Assembly: GCF_013608025.1 (NCBI RefSeq)
Contig: NZ_VDLV01000063.1
Location: forward strand, 26,176-90,175
Direction of reading: 5' to 3'
From: Pseudomonas brassicacearum subsp. neoaurantiaca
GTDB lineage: Bacteria > Pseudomonadota > Gammaproteobacteria > Pseudomonadales > Pseudomonadaceae
Length of the DNA stretch: 64,000 nucleotides
Shown: piece by piece, positions 15,923 to 23,609 of the stretch
Layout of the letters: every line of letters begins with the position of its first letter
How positions within the stretch are numbered: position 1 is the stretch's first letter
The notes under the pieces: generated by a model
Databases searched by the model: none
What the model was told of the DNA's origin: nothing
What the model saw: the letters and a program-made list of their open reading frames with translations, nothing else
Position numbers and translations under genes: made by a program

Positions 15923-16675
15923 ATGCCGGAAAACGTTCTTTCCCTCAGCAGCGTGCCGCTGCACACGCAACTGCGGGACGTGCTGCGCGCACGCATCCTC
16001 GATGGTGAATACCCCCAGGGCAGCCAGATGCCGTCGGAAAGCGAGCTCGGCGCGTTGTTCAGCGTCAGCCGCATCACCGTCCGCCAAGCCTTGGGCGATC
16101 TGCAAAAGGAAGGGCTGATCTTTAAGATCCATGGCAAAGGCACCTTCGTCGCCAAGCCCAAGACCTTCCAGAACGTCAGCACCCTCCAGGGTTTGGCCGA
16201 ATCCATGACCGGGCGCGGTTTCGAGGTGATCAACCGCCTGCGCAGCTTCAAGTTCATTGCGGCGGACAAGTCAGTGGCCGAGCGCTTGAAGCTGGCGGAA
16301 GGGGACGTGGTGGCGCAGATCAAGCGGGTGCGGCTGATCAACCGCGAGCCGGTTTCCCTGGAAATTACTTACCTGCCCAAGGCGCTCGGTGAGCGCCTTG
16401 AAAAGGCCGATCTGGTCACCCGCGACATTTTCTTGATCCTGGAAAACGATTGCGGCCTGGCCCTCGGTCACGCAGACCTTGCCATCGATGCGGTGCTGGC
16501 CGACAGCGACCTGTGCCAGGCCCTGGAAGTGGAGGCCGGCTCGCCCGTCATGCGCATCGAGCGCCTGACCCATGGCGCCGACGGCCAGCCACTGGACTTC
16601 GAATATCTCTATTACCGCGGCGATGCCTTCCAGTACCGCTTGCGGATCGACCGGCAGAAAGGGACGCAGGCATGA
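15923..16675 (+). CDS. GntR-family regulator, HutC/UTRA subfamily
   Basis: A 250-residue repressor-type protein. The N-terminal winged helix includes PLHTQLRDVLRARILDGEYP, PSESELGALFSVSRITVRQA and KIHGKGTFVAKP. The C-terminal UTRA ligand domain spans about residues 90-245 and ends in the typical FEYLYYRGDAFQYRLRI. ATG 15923 is preferred over the in-frame GTG at 15911. Its stop overlaps the next start (ATGA at 16672), so it is the first gene of the flavoprotein-ferredoxin-transporter block and very likely controls it. The palindrome at 15891-15908 is the obvious autoregulatory site. The ligand is unknown and is presumably the imported substrate or a product of it. Confidence 0.93.
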   Translation: MPENVLSLSSVPLHTQLRDVLRARILDGEYPQGSQMPSESELGALFSVSRITVRQALGDLQKEGLIFKIHGKGTFVAKPKTFQNVSTLQGLAESMTGRGFEVINRLRSFKFIAADKSVAERLKLAEGDVVAQIKRVRLINREPVSLEITYLPKALGERLEKADLVTRDIFLILENDCGLALGHADLAIDAVLADSDLCQALEVEAGSPVMRIERLTHGADGQPLDFEYLYYRGDAFQYRLRIDRQKGTQA

Positions 16676-18411
16676 CCCAAAGCTCAAGAAGCATCCTCGA
16701 ACAGGAATACGACATCGTCGTCATCGGCGGTGGCACCGCCGGCCCCATGGCCGCGATCAAGGCCAAGGAACGCAACCGCGACTTGCGCGTGTTGTTGGTG
16801 GACAAGGCCAACGTCAAGCGCAGCGGCGCCATCAGCATGGGCATGGACGGGCTCAACAACGCGATCATCCCGGGACACTCGACGCCTGAGCAATACACCA
16901 AGGAAATCACGATTGCCAACGACGGCATCGTCAACCAGGCGGCGGTGTACGCCTACGCGACCCACAGCTTCGAAACGATCGAGCAACTGGACCGCTGGGG
17001 CGTGAAGTTCGAGAAGGACGAAACCGGCGACTACGCGGTGAAAAAGGTTCACCACATGGGCGCCTACGTGCTGCCGATGCCGGAAGGGCACGACATCAAG
17101 AAGGTCCTGTATCGCCAGCTGAAACGGGCGCGGGTGAGCATTACCAACCGGTTGGTCTGCACCCGGTTGCTGACCGACGAGGAGGGCGCGGTCAACGGTG
17201 TGATGGGCTTCGATTGCCGCACTGCTGACTTTCATGTGATCAAGGCCAAGGCGGTCATTCTTTGCTGTGGCGCGGCGGGACGCTTGGGGCTGCCGGCCTC
17301 CGGCTACCTGATGGGCACCTATGAGAACCCGACCAATGCCGGTGATGGTTATGCCATGGCCTACCATGCCGGCGCCGAGCTGGCGAACCTGGAATGCTTC
17401 CAGATCAACCCGTTGATCAAGGATTACAACGGCCCGGCGTGCGCCTATGTCACCGGCCCCCTCGGCGGCTATACCGCCAACAACAAGGGCGAGCGTTTCA
17501 TCGAGTGCGACTACTGGAGCGGGCAAATGATGTGGGAGTTCCACCAGGAACTCGAAGGTGGCAACGGTCCGGTGTTCCTCAAGCTCGATCACCTGGCCGA
17601 GGAAACCATCCAGAACATCGAAGAGATCCTGCACAGCAATGAGCGGCCCAGCCGCGGGCAGTTCCACGCCAACCGTGGCACCGACTACCGCACGCAGATG
17701 GTCGAGATGCACATTTCCGAAATCGGTTTTTGCAGCGGTCATTCGGCCTCGGGCGTTTGGGTCAACGAGCGGGCGGAAACCTCGGTCAAGGGCCTGTACT
17801 CGGCGGGCGACATGGCGGCGGTGCCGCACAACTACATGCTCGGTGCGTTCACCTATGGCTGGTTTGCCGGCAACAACGCCGCCGATTTTGTGGCGGGGAA
17901 GGATTTCTCGGCGCTGGATGCCGGGCAGATCGAGCGGGAGAGGGCGCGTGTCTACGCGCCGCTTGAGCGCGAGCATGGCCTGCCGCCAGCCCAGGTGGAA
18001 TACAAGCTGCGCCGCTTCGTCAACGATTACCTGCAACCGCCGAAGGTCACGAAAAAAATGCAGATCGGCCTGCAACGCTTCAGCGATATCCAGCGCGACC
18101 TGGACCAGATCAAGGCCCATAGCGCCCACGAATTGATGCGCGCCATGGAAGTCAGCGTGATCCGCGACTGCGCCGAAATGGCCGCCCGGGCCTCGTTGTT
18201 TCGCGCGGAAAGCCGTTGGGGGCTGTACCACTATCGAGTCGATCACCCGCAGCGCAACGACAGCGACTGGTTCTGCCATTGCCATTTGAAGAAAGGCGAG
18301 GACGGCACGATGACCTCGTTCAAGAAAGCCGTCGAGCCCTACATCATCGCCCTCGATGCCGACGAGCTGCAGGCCTACGACCGGCTGCGGGTCGGTGCCG
18401 ACGCGGCGTGA
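16672..18411 (+). CDS. AprA-like FAD flavoprotein (fumarate reductase / APS reductase alpha superfamily)
   Basis: A 579-residue flavoprotein. The FAD-binding motif is DIVVIGGGTAGPMAAIKA near residue 15. SGAISMGMDGLNNAI matches the region after the first Rossmann strand in adenylylsulfate reductase alpha subunits. VKGLYSAGDMAAVP with YMLGAFTYGWFAGNNAA is the second FAD-contact block. No signal peptide is present, so it is cytoplasmic. The next gene encodes a small two-cluster ferredoxin, like AprB, and I infer an AprAB-like heterodimer. Dissimilatory sulfate reduction is not plausible in this genus and no sat or dsr genes are near. An oxidoreductase acting on an imported sulfur- or nitrogen-containing organic compound is more likely; its substrate is unknown. 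Confidence 0.85.
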   Translation: MTQSSRSILEQEYDIVVIGGGTAGPMAAIKAKERNRDLRVLLVDKANVKRSGAISMGMDGLNNAIIPGHSTPEQYTKEITIANDGIVNQAAVYAYATHSFETIEQLDRWGVKFEKDETGDYAVKKVHHMGAYVLPMPEGHDIKKVLYRQLKRARVSITNRLVCTRLLTDEEGAVNGVMGFDCRTADFHVIKAKAVILCCGAAGRLGLPASGYLMGTYENPTNAGDGYAMAYHAGAELANLECFQINPLIKDYNGPACAYVTGPLGGYTANNKGERFIECDYWSGQMMWEFHQELEGGNGPVFLKLDHLAEETIQNIEEILHSNERPSRGQFHANRGTDYRTQMVEMHISEIGFCSGHSASGVWVNERAETSVKGLYSAGDMAAVPHNYMLGAFTYGWFAGNNAADFVAGKDFSALDAGQIERERARVYAPLEREHGLPPAQVEYKLRRFVNDYLQPPKVTKKMQIGLQRFSDIQRDLDQIKAHSAHELMRAMEVSVIRDCAEMAARASLFRAESRWGLYHYRVDHPQRNDSDWFCHCHLKKGEDGTMTSFKKAVEPYIIALDADELQAYDRLRVGADAA

Positions 18412-18435
18412 ACCCTACACCCAAAGAGAACGCTT

Positions 18436-18681
18436 ATGGCCTATCAACCCCAGGAAATCTTCTTCCGCTCCAATGCCCCCGTCACCGTGGACGAGGACAA
18501 ATGCATCGCCCACAAGGGCTGCACGGTTTGCGTCGACGTATGCCCCATGGACTTGCTCGCGATCAACCCGGCAACCCAGAAGGCCTACATGGCGTTCGAT
18601 GAATGTTGGTATTGCATGCCGTGTGAAAAGGACTGCCCGACGGGGGCGGTGAAAGTGGAAATTCCGTACCTGTTGCGCTGA
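18436..18681 (+). CDS. two-[4Fe-4S] ferredoxin, AprB-like
   Basis: An 81-residue iron-sulfur protein with two cysteine sets. The first is C-x5-C-x2-C-x3-C-P in CIAHKGCTVCVDVCP and the second is C-x2-C-x2-C-x3-C-P in CWYCMPCEKDCP, enough for two [4Fe-4S] clusters. The unusual C-x5-C spacing in the first set is similar to that of APS reductase beta subunits, but the C-terminal extension of true AprB is missing. It starts 24 bp after the flavoprotein (AAAGAGAACGC upstream), which argues for a complex with it, passing electrons to or from the FAD. A REPIN follows before the transporter genes. Confidence 0.88.
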   Translation: MAYQPQEIFFRSNAPVTVDEDKCIAHKGCTVCVDVCPMDLLAINPATQKAYMAFDECWYCMPCEKDCPTGAVKVEIPYLLR

Positions 18682-18690
18682 CCGAAGGAC

Positions 18691-18782
18691 GCCTTCGCGA
18701 GCAGGCTCGCTCCCACAAGGGATCGAAGCCAGCCGTAGAGCTTATGTACACCGTTAAAACCTGTGGGAGCGAGCCTGCTCCG
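18691..18782. repeat. REPIN, GTGGGAGCGAGCCTGCTC family, inverted order
   Basis: Here the complement arm (CGCGAGCAGGCTCGCTCCCACA) comes first and the forward arm (TGTGGGAGCGAGCCTGCTC) second. It sits between the ferredoxin and the binding-protein gene of the same block. The remaining 18783-18930 stretch is a leader without a visible gene. Confidence 0.82.
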
Positions 18783-18930
18783 GGCGGCGTTCCGACGAAG
18801 AGGCCACCACAGACACCACAAAAGCCATCCGGCACCCCCGGACGCATTTTTCAGAACACCCCTCGTTTCCCACCGCGCCCTGATCGCGGCGGAGACGAAA
18901 AACCAATAAATGATTCGAGGGGAAACACCC

Positions 18931-20337
18931 ATGTTATTGCGTGCAGCATTGGCCGGTCTGGTACTGGCTTCATTGACCCTGCCTGCCCAGGCAGAAACCA
19001 TCCGCATCGCCATCGGCACCCAGGACACCACCATCAACTGCGCCGCCGGCGGGTTGCTGATCCGGGAGCTGGGCCTGTTGGACAAATACCTGCCCCACGA
19101 CGGCACGTACAAGGATGCCCACTACGACATCCAGTGGAAAAACTTCACCAGCGGCGCGCCACTGACCAACGAGATGGTCGCCGGCAAACTCGACTTCGGC
19201 GCCATGGCCGATTTCCCCGGTGCGTTCAACGGCGTGGCGTTCGAGACCGCCGGCAAACACAGCCTGTTCATCAGCGTGTTGTCGGGCAGCACCCAGGGCA
19301 GCGGCAACGGCATCGTCGTGCCCAGCGCCTCGGGCGTGCAATCGCTGGCCGAGCTCAAGGGCAAGACGATTTCCGTGCCATTTGCTTCCACCGCCCACGG
19401 CATGTTGCTACGGGCGATCGCGGCTCAAGGGTGGGATCCGCTCAAGGATGTGAACATCATCGCCCAGCCGCCGGAGGTCGCCGGCTCGGCGTTGCAGGCC
19501 GGTAAAGTTGATGCCCATGCCGACTTCGTACCCTTCGCCGAGCTGTTCCCCAGCCGTGGTTTCGCCCGCAAGATCTACGACGGCGCCCAGGCAAAAACAC
19601 CGACGTTCCATGGCGCGCTGGTGGACCAGGCCTATGCCAGGAAGTACCCGGAAATCGTCGTTGCTTATCTGCGCGCATCCATCGAGGCCAATCAATTGCT
19701 GGCCGCCGAGCCGGAGAAGTACAGCGAGTTGATCGCCAAGGTCACCGGCGTGGATGCCGAGGTCAACTACCTGTTCCACGGGCCGCTGGGCGTGCAGACC
19801 CGCGACCTGACGTGGAAACCGGAATACCGCCAAGCCGTCGGCACCGCCATCGATACCCTCAAGTTGCTGAAGAAAGCCGATCGCGGCCTGGACCTCAATA
19901 CGTTCATCGATGACCAGTACATCCGCGCCGCGTTCAAGGCGTCGAACCTTGATTACACCGCGCAACTGGGCAATTACGCCCAGACGCCCCTCGGCACGCC
20001 CGACGCCCTGACCGGCCAGGCCATCACCGATGCCCGCCATGTGGCTGAGATCTGGGTGCGCGGCGAGGCGAAAGTGCGTCATTACGCCTCGGCGCAGTCA
20101 GCCTTCACTGCGCTGGCAAGCCTCAAGCAGGAAGGCAAGGGCATCCGCGCCGTCTACGCCCAGGCCAGCGACAGCGGGATCAAGCTGCTGGCCGAACAGG
20201 CGTGGTTCGCCAGTGACGGCAAGGGCCAGCTCAGCGCGTTCCTGTTGAAGGGCCAGGCCGAGCAATTTGCCACGGCCCAGGGCGGCAAGGTCCTGGATTT
20301 CACCGAGGCGACCACCCAGGCGGTCGCTGCCCGATAA
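18931..20337 (+). CDS. ABC-transporter substrate-binding protein with C-terminal NosL-like domain
   Basis: A 468-residue periplasmic protein. Residues 1-21 are a signal peptide (cleavage after LPAQA). Residues ~22-345 look like an SsuA/TauA/NMT1-type binding protein (TIRIAIGTQDTT, NEMVAGKLDFGAMADFPGA, LKGKTISVPFASTAHGMLL). Residues ~365-460 do not belong to that family. VAEIWVRGEAKVRHY and the end SAFLLKGQAEQFATAQGGKVLDF resemble NosL, the copper chaperone of nitrous oxide reductase, but the CPxCGM metal motif is absent. I chose ATG 18931 because AGGGGAA precedes it. The permease and ATPase follow. The import substrate is unknown; sulfonate-like is a guess from the binding-protein family. Confidence 0.85.
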   Translation: MLLRAALAGLVLASLTLPAQAETIRIAIGTQDTTINCAAGGLLIRELGLLDKYLPHDGTYKDAHYDIQWKNFTSGAPLTNEMVAGKLDFGAMADFPGAFNGVAFETAGKHSLFISVLSGSTQGSGNGIVVPSASGVQSLAELKGKTISVPFASTAHGMLLRAIAAQGWDPLKDVNIIAQPPEVAGSALQAGKVDAHADFVPFAELFPSRGFARKIYDGAQAKTPTFHGALVDQAYARKYPEIVVAYLRASIEANQLLAAEPEKYSELIAKVTGVDAEVNYLFHGPLGVQTRDLTWKPEYRQAVGTAIDTLKLLKKADRGLDLNTFIDDQYIRAAFKASNLDYTAQLGNYAQTPLGTPDALTGQAITDARHVAEIWVRGEAKVRHYASAQSAFTALASLKQEGKGIRAVYAQASDSGIKLLAEQAWFASDGKGQLSAFLLKGQAEQFATAQGGKVLDFTEATTQAVAAR

Positions 20338-20353
20338 ACCTGACACCGTCCCC

Positions 20354-20442
20354 TGTGGGAGCGAGCTTGCTCGCGATAGCGGTGTGTCAGCCAATTCGAT
20401 TTCAACTGACCTGACGCCATCGCGAGCAAGCTCGCTCCCACA
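20354..20442. repeat. REPIN, GTGGGAGCGAGCTTGCTCGC family, inside the transporter operon
   Basis: TGTGGGAGCGAGCTTGCTCGC at 20354 and its perfect complement ending at 20442. It begins 17 bp after the binding-protein stop and ends 25 bp before the permease start, so it interrupts an otherwise compact operon. It may lower expression of the membrane components relative to the binding protein. Confidence 0.9.
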
Positions 20443-20467
20443 GGGATTGCACTGCGGAGGAAAATTT

Positions 20468-21250
20468 GTGCATTCATCACCCAACCGCTGGCTCCTGCGA
20501 GCCGCTTCCTTGCTGCTCTGCCTGCTGTTCTGGCAACTCGCCGCCGACGGGCATTGGGACCTTGGCCTGGTGACCTTCGCCAACGTTCCGACCCCGCTGG
20601 CGGTGGTCCAGGCCGCGCTTGGACTGGGCGAGTCGGGCAATCTCGTGCGGCATCTGGGTAGCAGCCTGGGCCGGGTCTTTGCCGGATATGGCGCTGCGCT
20701 GTTGATCGGCGTGGCGCTGGGCCTGGCCATCGGTCGTTCCCGATGGGCCGAAGACGTGCTGCTGCCGCCGCTTGAAGTGCTGCGGCCGATTCCGGCGGTG
20801 GCCTGGATTCCGTTGGCGATCCTGATGTTTCCCTCGTCGGAATTGTCGATGGTGTTCATCACCTTCACTGGCGCGCTGTTCCCGATCCTGCTCAACACCG
20901 TGCACGGCGTCGAAGGGGTGGACCGGCGGTTGATTGCTTCGGCGAAAAGCCTCGGCGCCGGACGCCAGGCCATCCTGCTGGAAGTGATTCTGCCGGGGGC
21001 CGCGCCGAGCATCATCACGGGCCTCGCCATTGGCATGGGCACCTCCTGGTTTTGCCTGGTAACGGCGGAAATGATCGCTGGCCAGTACGGCATCGGCTAT
21101 TACACCTGGGCGTCGTACACCGTGCAGAACTACCCGGACATCGTGGTCGGCATGTTGCTGATCGGTGTGCTGGGCATGGGCAGCAGCCTGTTGATCAAAC
21201 GCCTGGGCGGGCTGTTCACGCCTTGGCACCGACCGCGAGGAAAAGCCTGA
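20468..21250 (+). CDS. ABC-transporter permease (SsuC/TauC-like)
   Basis: A 260-residue inner-membrane protein of the BPD_transp_1 family with about six hydrophobic segments. The EAA-type loop that contacts the ATPase is present (GVDRRLIASAKSLGAGRQAILLEVILPGAAPSIITG). It starts with GTG at 20468, directly after a good GGAGGA; the upstream part of the open frame crosses the REPIN and is not coding. Its stop overlaps the ATPase start by one base. With the binding protein and ATPase it makes a taurine/sulfonate/nitrate-class importer. The substrate is not deducible from sequence alone. Confidence 0.92.
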   Translation: MHSSPNRWLLRAASLLLCLLFWQLAADGHWDLGLVTFANVPTPLAVVQAALGLGESGNLVRHLGSSLGRVFAGYGAALLIGVALGLAIGRSRWAEDVLLPPLEVLRPIPAVAWIPLAILMFPSSELSMVFITFTGALFPILLNTVHGVEGVDRRLIASAKSLGAGRQAILLEVILPGAAPSIITGLAIGMGTSWFCLVTAEMIAGQYGIGYYTWASYTVQNYPDIVVGMLLIGVLGMGSSLLIKRLGGLFTPWHRPRGKA

Positions 21251-22098
21251 TGAGCGTGATGCAAGCACCCGAAGGGCGGATCGACATCCGCCAGTTGTCC
21301 ATTGTCCTGGGCCAGGGTGCCCAGGCCTTCGAAGCGGTGCAGGGGCTCGATTGCCAGATCGAGGCGGGCCAGTTCGTCTGCATCCTGGGGCCGTCCGGTT
21401 GCGGCAAATCCACGTTGCTCGGCGCCCTCGCCGGGCACTTGCAACCCAGTACGGGCACGTTGCATGTGGACGCGGCGCCGGTCGTTGGCCCGTCGCCCCA
21501 GCGCGGCATGGTGTTCCAGCAACACACCTTGTTTCCGTGGCGCAGCGTGCGCGACAACGTCGCCTTCGGCCTGAAGATGCGTGGCCTGGGCAAGCTCGAA
21601 CGGCACCGGGCCGCCGATGAAATCCTTGCCCTGGTGGGCCTGGAGGGTTTTTCCGGGCACTGGCCCGATCAGCTCTCCGGCGGCATGCAGCAACGGGTGG
21701 AGATTGCCCGAGTGCTGGTCAACCGTCCGCGCCTGTTGCTGATGGATGAGCCCTTCGGCGCGCTGGATGCCCTGACGCGCTTGAACATGCAGGAACTGCT
21801 GCTGGACATCTGGACGCGGATCCGCACCACCGTGGTGTTCGTCACCCATGACATCGACGAAGCGCTGTTCCTCGCCGATCGCTTGTTGGTGATGAGCCCG
21901 CGCCCGGGTCGGATCATCGAGGACCTGCGCCTGGATTTCCCCCGGCCACGAACGACTGAGTTGGTCACCCGCCCTGAATTTGCCCGATTGAAACGCCACT
22001 GCCTCGAACTGCTGCGTCATGAAGACGGCCAGCAACTGCCGCGCCTCAATCCCCTTGGGCTGCCTCCTGAAACCTCCTTGCCGCGATTTTCCCTATGA
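21250..22098 (+). CDS. ABC-transporter ATP-binding protein (SsuB/TauB-like)
   Basis: A 282-residue ATPase with the Walker A motif GPSGCGKST, Q-loop MVFQQHTLFPW, signature LSGGMQQR, Walker B RLLLMDEPFGALD and switch histidine in VFVTHDIDEAL. It powers import through the permease encoded just before it. The start at 21250 overlaps the permease stop and the end overlaps the next gene (ATGA), so all three are translationally coupled. The C-terminal ~40 residues extend beyond the usual ATPase core and end in PPETSLPRFSL. No regulatory domain is recognisable there. Confidence 0.94.
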   Translation: MSVMQAPEGRIDIRQLSIVLGQGAQAFEAVQGLDCQIEAGQFVCILGPSGCGKSTLLGALAGHLQPSTGTLHVDAAPVVGPSPQRGMVFQQHTLFPWRSVRDNVAFGLKMRGLGKLERHRAADEILALVGLEGFSGHWPDQLSGGMQQRVEIARVLVNRPRLLLMDEPFGALDALTRLNMQELLLDIWTRIRTTVVFVTHDIDEALFLADRLLVMSPRPGRIIEDLRLDFPRPRTTELVTRPEFARLKRHCLELLRHEDGQQLPRLNPLGLPPETSLPRFSL

Positions 22099-23057
22099 CC
22101 TCTCTATTTGAAAACACCGACAACGACGACATCCTTGCCCTGCAACCGCGCCTGACCGACGACGACGCCGGCGTGCGCCGTATCGCGCTGATCGAACTGG
22201 CCGACCTCGAAGAGCCCGAAGGCCTGTCGTGGCTGGTGGATCGCCTGGCCCGGGATCCCAGCGCCGAGGTGCGGGCCGAAGCCGCGCGATTGCTCGAAGC
22301 GTGGGAGGACGCGCCGGTGGTCGCGGCCTTGTGCGAGGCCCTGACCGATCCATCCCCGACCGTGCAAGCCGCTGCGGCCCAGAGCCTGAGTTTGCTCAAG
22401 AGCGAGGCAGCAGGAAGGGTGATCTTGCCTTGGACGGTTCATGTTGATGCCGATGTGCGCGTCGCCGCGTTCCGGGCGTTGCGCGAGTTGCGTCTGGGTG
22501 ACGCCGCGCCAGCCGCGCTCGCCGCGTTGGCTGACCCCGATGCCGGCGTGCGTCGCGAGGCGGTTGGCGTGCTGGGTTGGCTCAAGCACCTCGACGCCTT
22601 GCCGGCCCTGGCACGGCTGGCCAGTGATGATCCGGAGAGCGAAGTGCGCCGTGCGGCCACCGGTGCCCTCGGCCTGGCCTCGGATGCTCAAGTCTTGCCG
22701 GCGCTGCGCCAGGCACTCCGGGATCCGGCCTGGACGGTGCGCGAAGAAGCCGCCACCACGTTGGGCAAGGTCGGTCATGCCGATGCCGGTCCGGCTTTGA
22801 TCGAGGCGCTGGCGGATGATTATTGGCAAGTGCGTCTGCGGGCGACTCGCAGCCTCGGGCGTTTGCGCTACGCCCCGGCGCTGGCGGCATTGATCGAAAC
22901 CCTGGCTCATCGCATCAGCAATCTGCGCAAGGAAGCGGCGTTGGCCTTGGGTGAGCTGAACGATCCTGCTGCCATCCCGGCGTTGCAGGCCGCCCAGGAC
23001 GATGGCGATCCGGAGGTACGCAAGGCTGTGCGCATTGCCTTGGGCCAACTGCAATGA
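22095..23057 (+). CDS. HEAT-repeat protein
   Basis: A 320-residue cytoplasmic protein built almost wholly of HEAT/PBS-lyase-type repeats of about 31 residues. At least eight repeats are visible through the recurring pattern D-P-x-x-x-V-R-x-x-A-x-x-x-L-G (for example DPDAGVRREAVGVLGWL, DPESEVRRAATGALGLA, DPAWTVREEAATTLGKV). No catalytic residues stand out. Its start overlaps the ATPase stop and its stop overlaps the DUF971 start, so it is a true member of the block. Such proteins act as scaffolds or cofactor-handling partners; assembly or protection of the flavoprotein-ferredoxin pair is a reasonable but untested guess. Confidence 0.88.
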   Translation: MTSLFENTDNDDILALQPRLTDDDAGVRRIALIELADLEEPEGLSWLVDRLARDPSAEVRAEAARLLEAWEDAPVVAALCEALTDPSPTVQAAAAQSLSLLKSEAAGRVILPWTVHVDADVRVAAFRALRELRLGDAAPAALAALADPDAGVRREAVGVLGWLKHLDALPALARLASDDPESEVRRAATGALGLASDAQVLPALRQALRDPAWTVREEAATTLGKVGHADAGPALIEALADDYWQVRLRATRSLGRLRYAPALAALIETLAHRISNLRKEAALALGELNDPAAIPALQAAQDDGDPEVRKAVRIALGQLQ

Positions 23058-23326
23058 GCCCGCTGGCGATTGGCAATTCCCGGGAAAAGGGCACGTTGCG
23101 GCTGAGTTGGCCCGATGGGCGTGAACAACGGTTGGAGCATGCCGAGCTACGCCGTCGGTGCCCCTGTTCGCGGTGCCGTGCGTTTCGTCTGCAAGGGTTG
23201 GCGGTTCAGGTGGATTCGCGGGTTCGGGTGGTTGAGGTCAATAGCCAGGGCTATGGGGTGCAGTTGGTCTTCAGTGATGGGCATGAGCGGGGGATTTTTC
23301 CCTGGGAATACCTGGCGGGGTTGTAG
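23054..23326 (+). CDS. DUF971 (GBBH-like N-terminal domain) protein
   Basis: A 90-residue protein of the DUF971 family. It has the LSWPDGREQRLEHAELRRRC beginning, a CPCSRCRAF cysteine cluster that could bind zinc or iron, and the family ending HERGIFPWEYLAGL. Single-domain members often sit near iron-sulfur or quinone-related genes. ATGA overlap with the HEAT gene makes it the last gene of the block that begins at the GntR regulator. A role in iron-sulfur cluster handling for the ferredoxin is plausible; I have no direct evidence. Confidence 0.88.
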   Translation: MSPLAIGNSREKGTLRLSWPDGREQRLEHAELRRRCPCSRCRAFRLQGLAVQVDSRVRVVEVNSQGYGVQLVFSDGHERGIFPWEYLAGL

Positions 23327-23342
23327 CTTTGTGCCCATCCCT

Positions 23343-23432
23343 TGTGGGAGCGAGCTTGCTCGCGATGACGTCAGTACATTCAACCCTTTTGCAAGCTGAC
23401 CCACCGCCATCGCGAGCAAGCTCGCTCCCACA
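23343..23432. repeat. REPIN, GTGGGAGCGAGCTTGCTCGC family
   Basis: Forward arm at 23343 and perfect complement ending at 23432. It closes the block ahead of the lexA2 cassette. Confidence 0.88.
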
Positions 23433-23468
23433 GGGATACGCTGGTTACTTGAGCAATACGGTAAACCC

Positions 23469-23501
23469 GTGGCGAGGGAGCTTGCTCCCGCTGGGCTGCG
23501 C
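23469..23501. repeat. single REP unit, GTGGCGAGGGAGC family
   Basis: One arm only (GTGGCGAGGGAGCTTGCTCC and on to GGGCTGCGC) without its partner, 37 bp after the preceding REPIN of another family. Confidence 0.7.
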
Positions 23502-23593
23502 CAGCAGTCCCAAAATCATTCAACACGGTTAATTTGGTTTTGCGCAGTCAACCCGTGAACTGACTGTCGGCGCTTGTAAGAAAAATCCTGAAA

Positions 23594-23609
23594 GAGTACA
23601 AATGTACTC
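23594..23609. promoter_or_regulatory. LexA2-type operator overlapping the lexA2 start
   Basis: GAGTAC-AAAT-GTACTC, a perfect palindrome with 6-bp arms. It fits the GTAC-N4-GTGC/GTAC type site described for LexA2 of P. putida, which differs from the usual CTG-N10-CAG box. It covers the ATG at 23602 and ends one base before the alternative ATG at 23611. Confidence 0.75.

Noticed and set aside
16672..18681. Dissimilatory sulfate reduction genes (aprAB)
   Set aside because: The pair is AprAB-like, but sat, dsr, qmo and hdr genes are absent, the ferredoxin lacks the AprB tail, and the genus does not respire sulfate.
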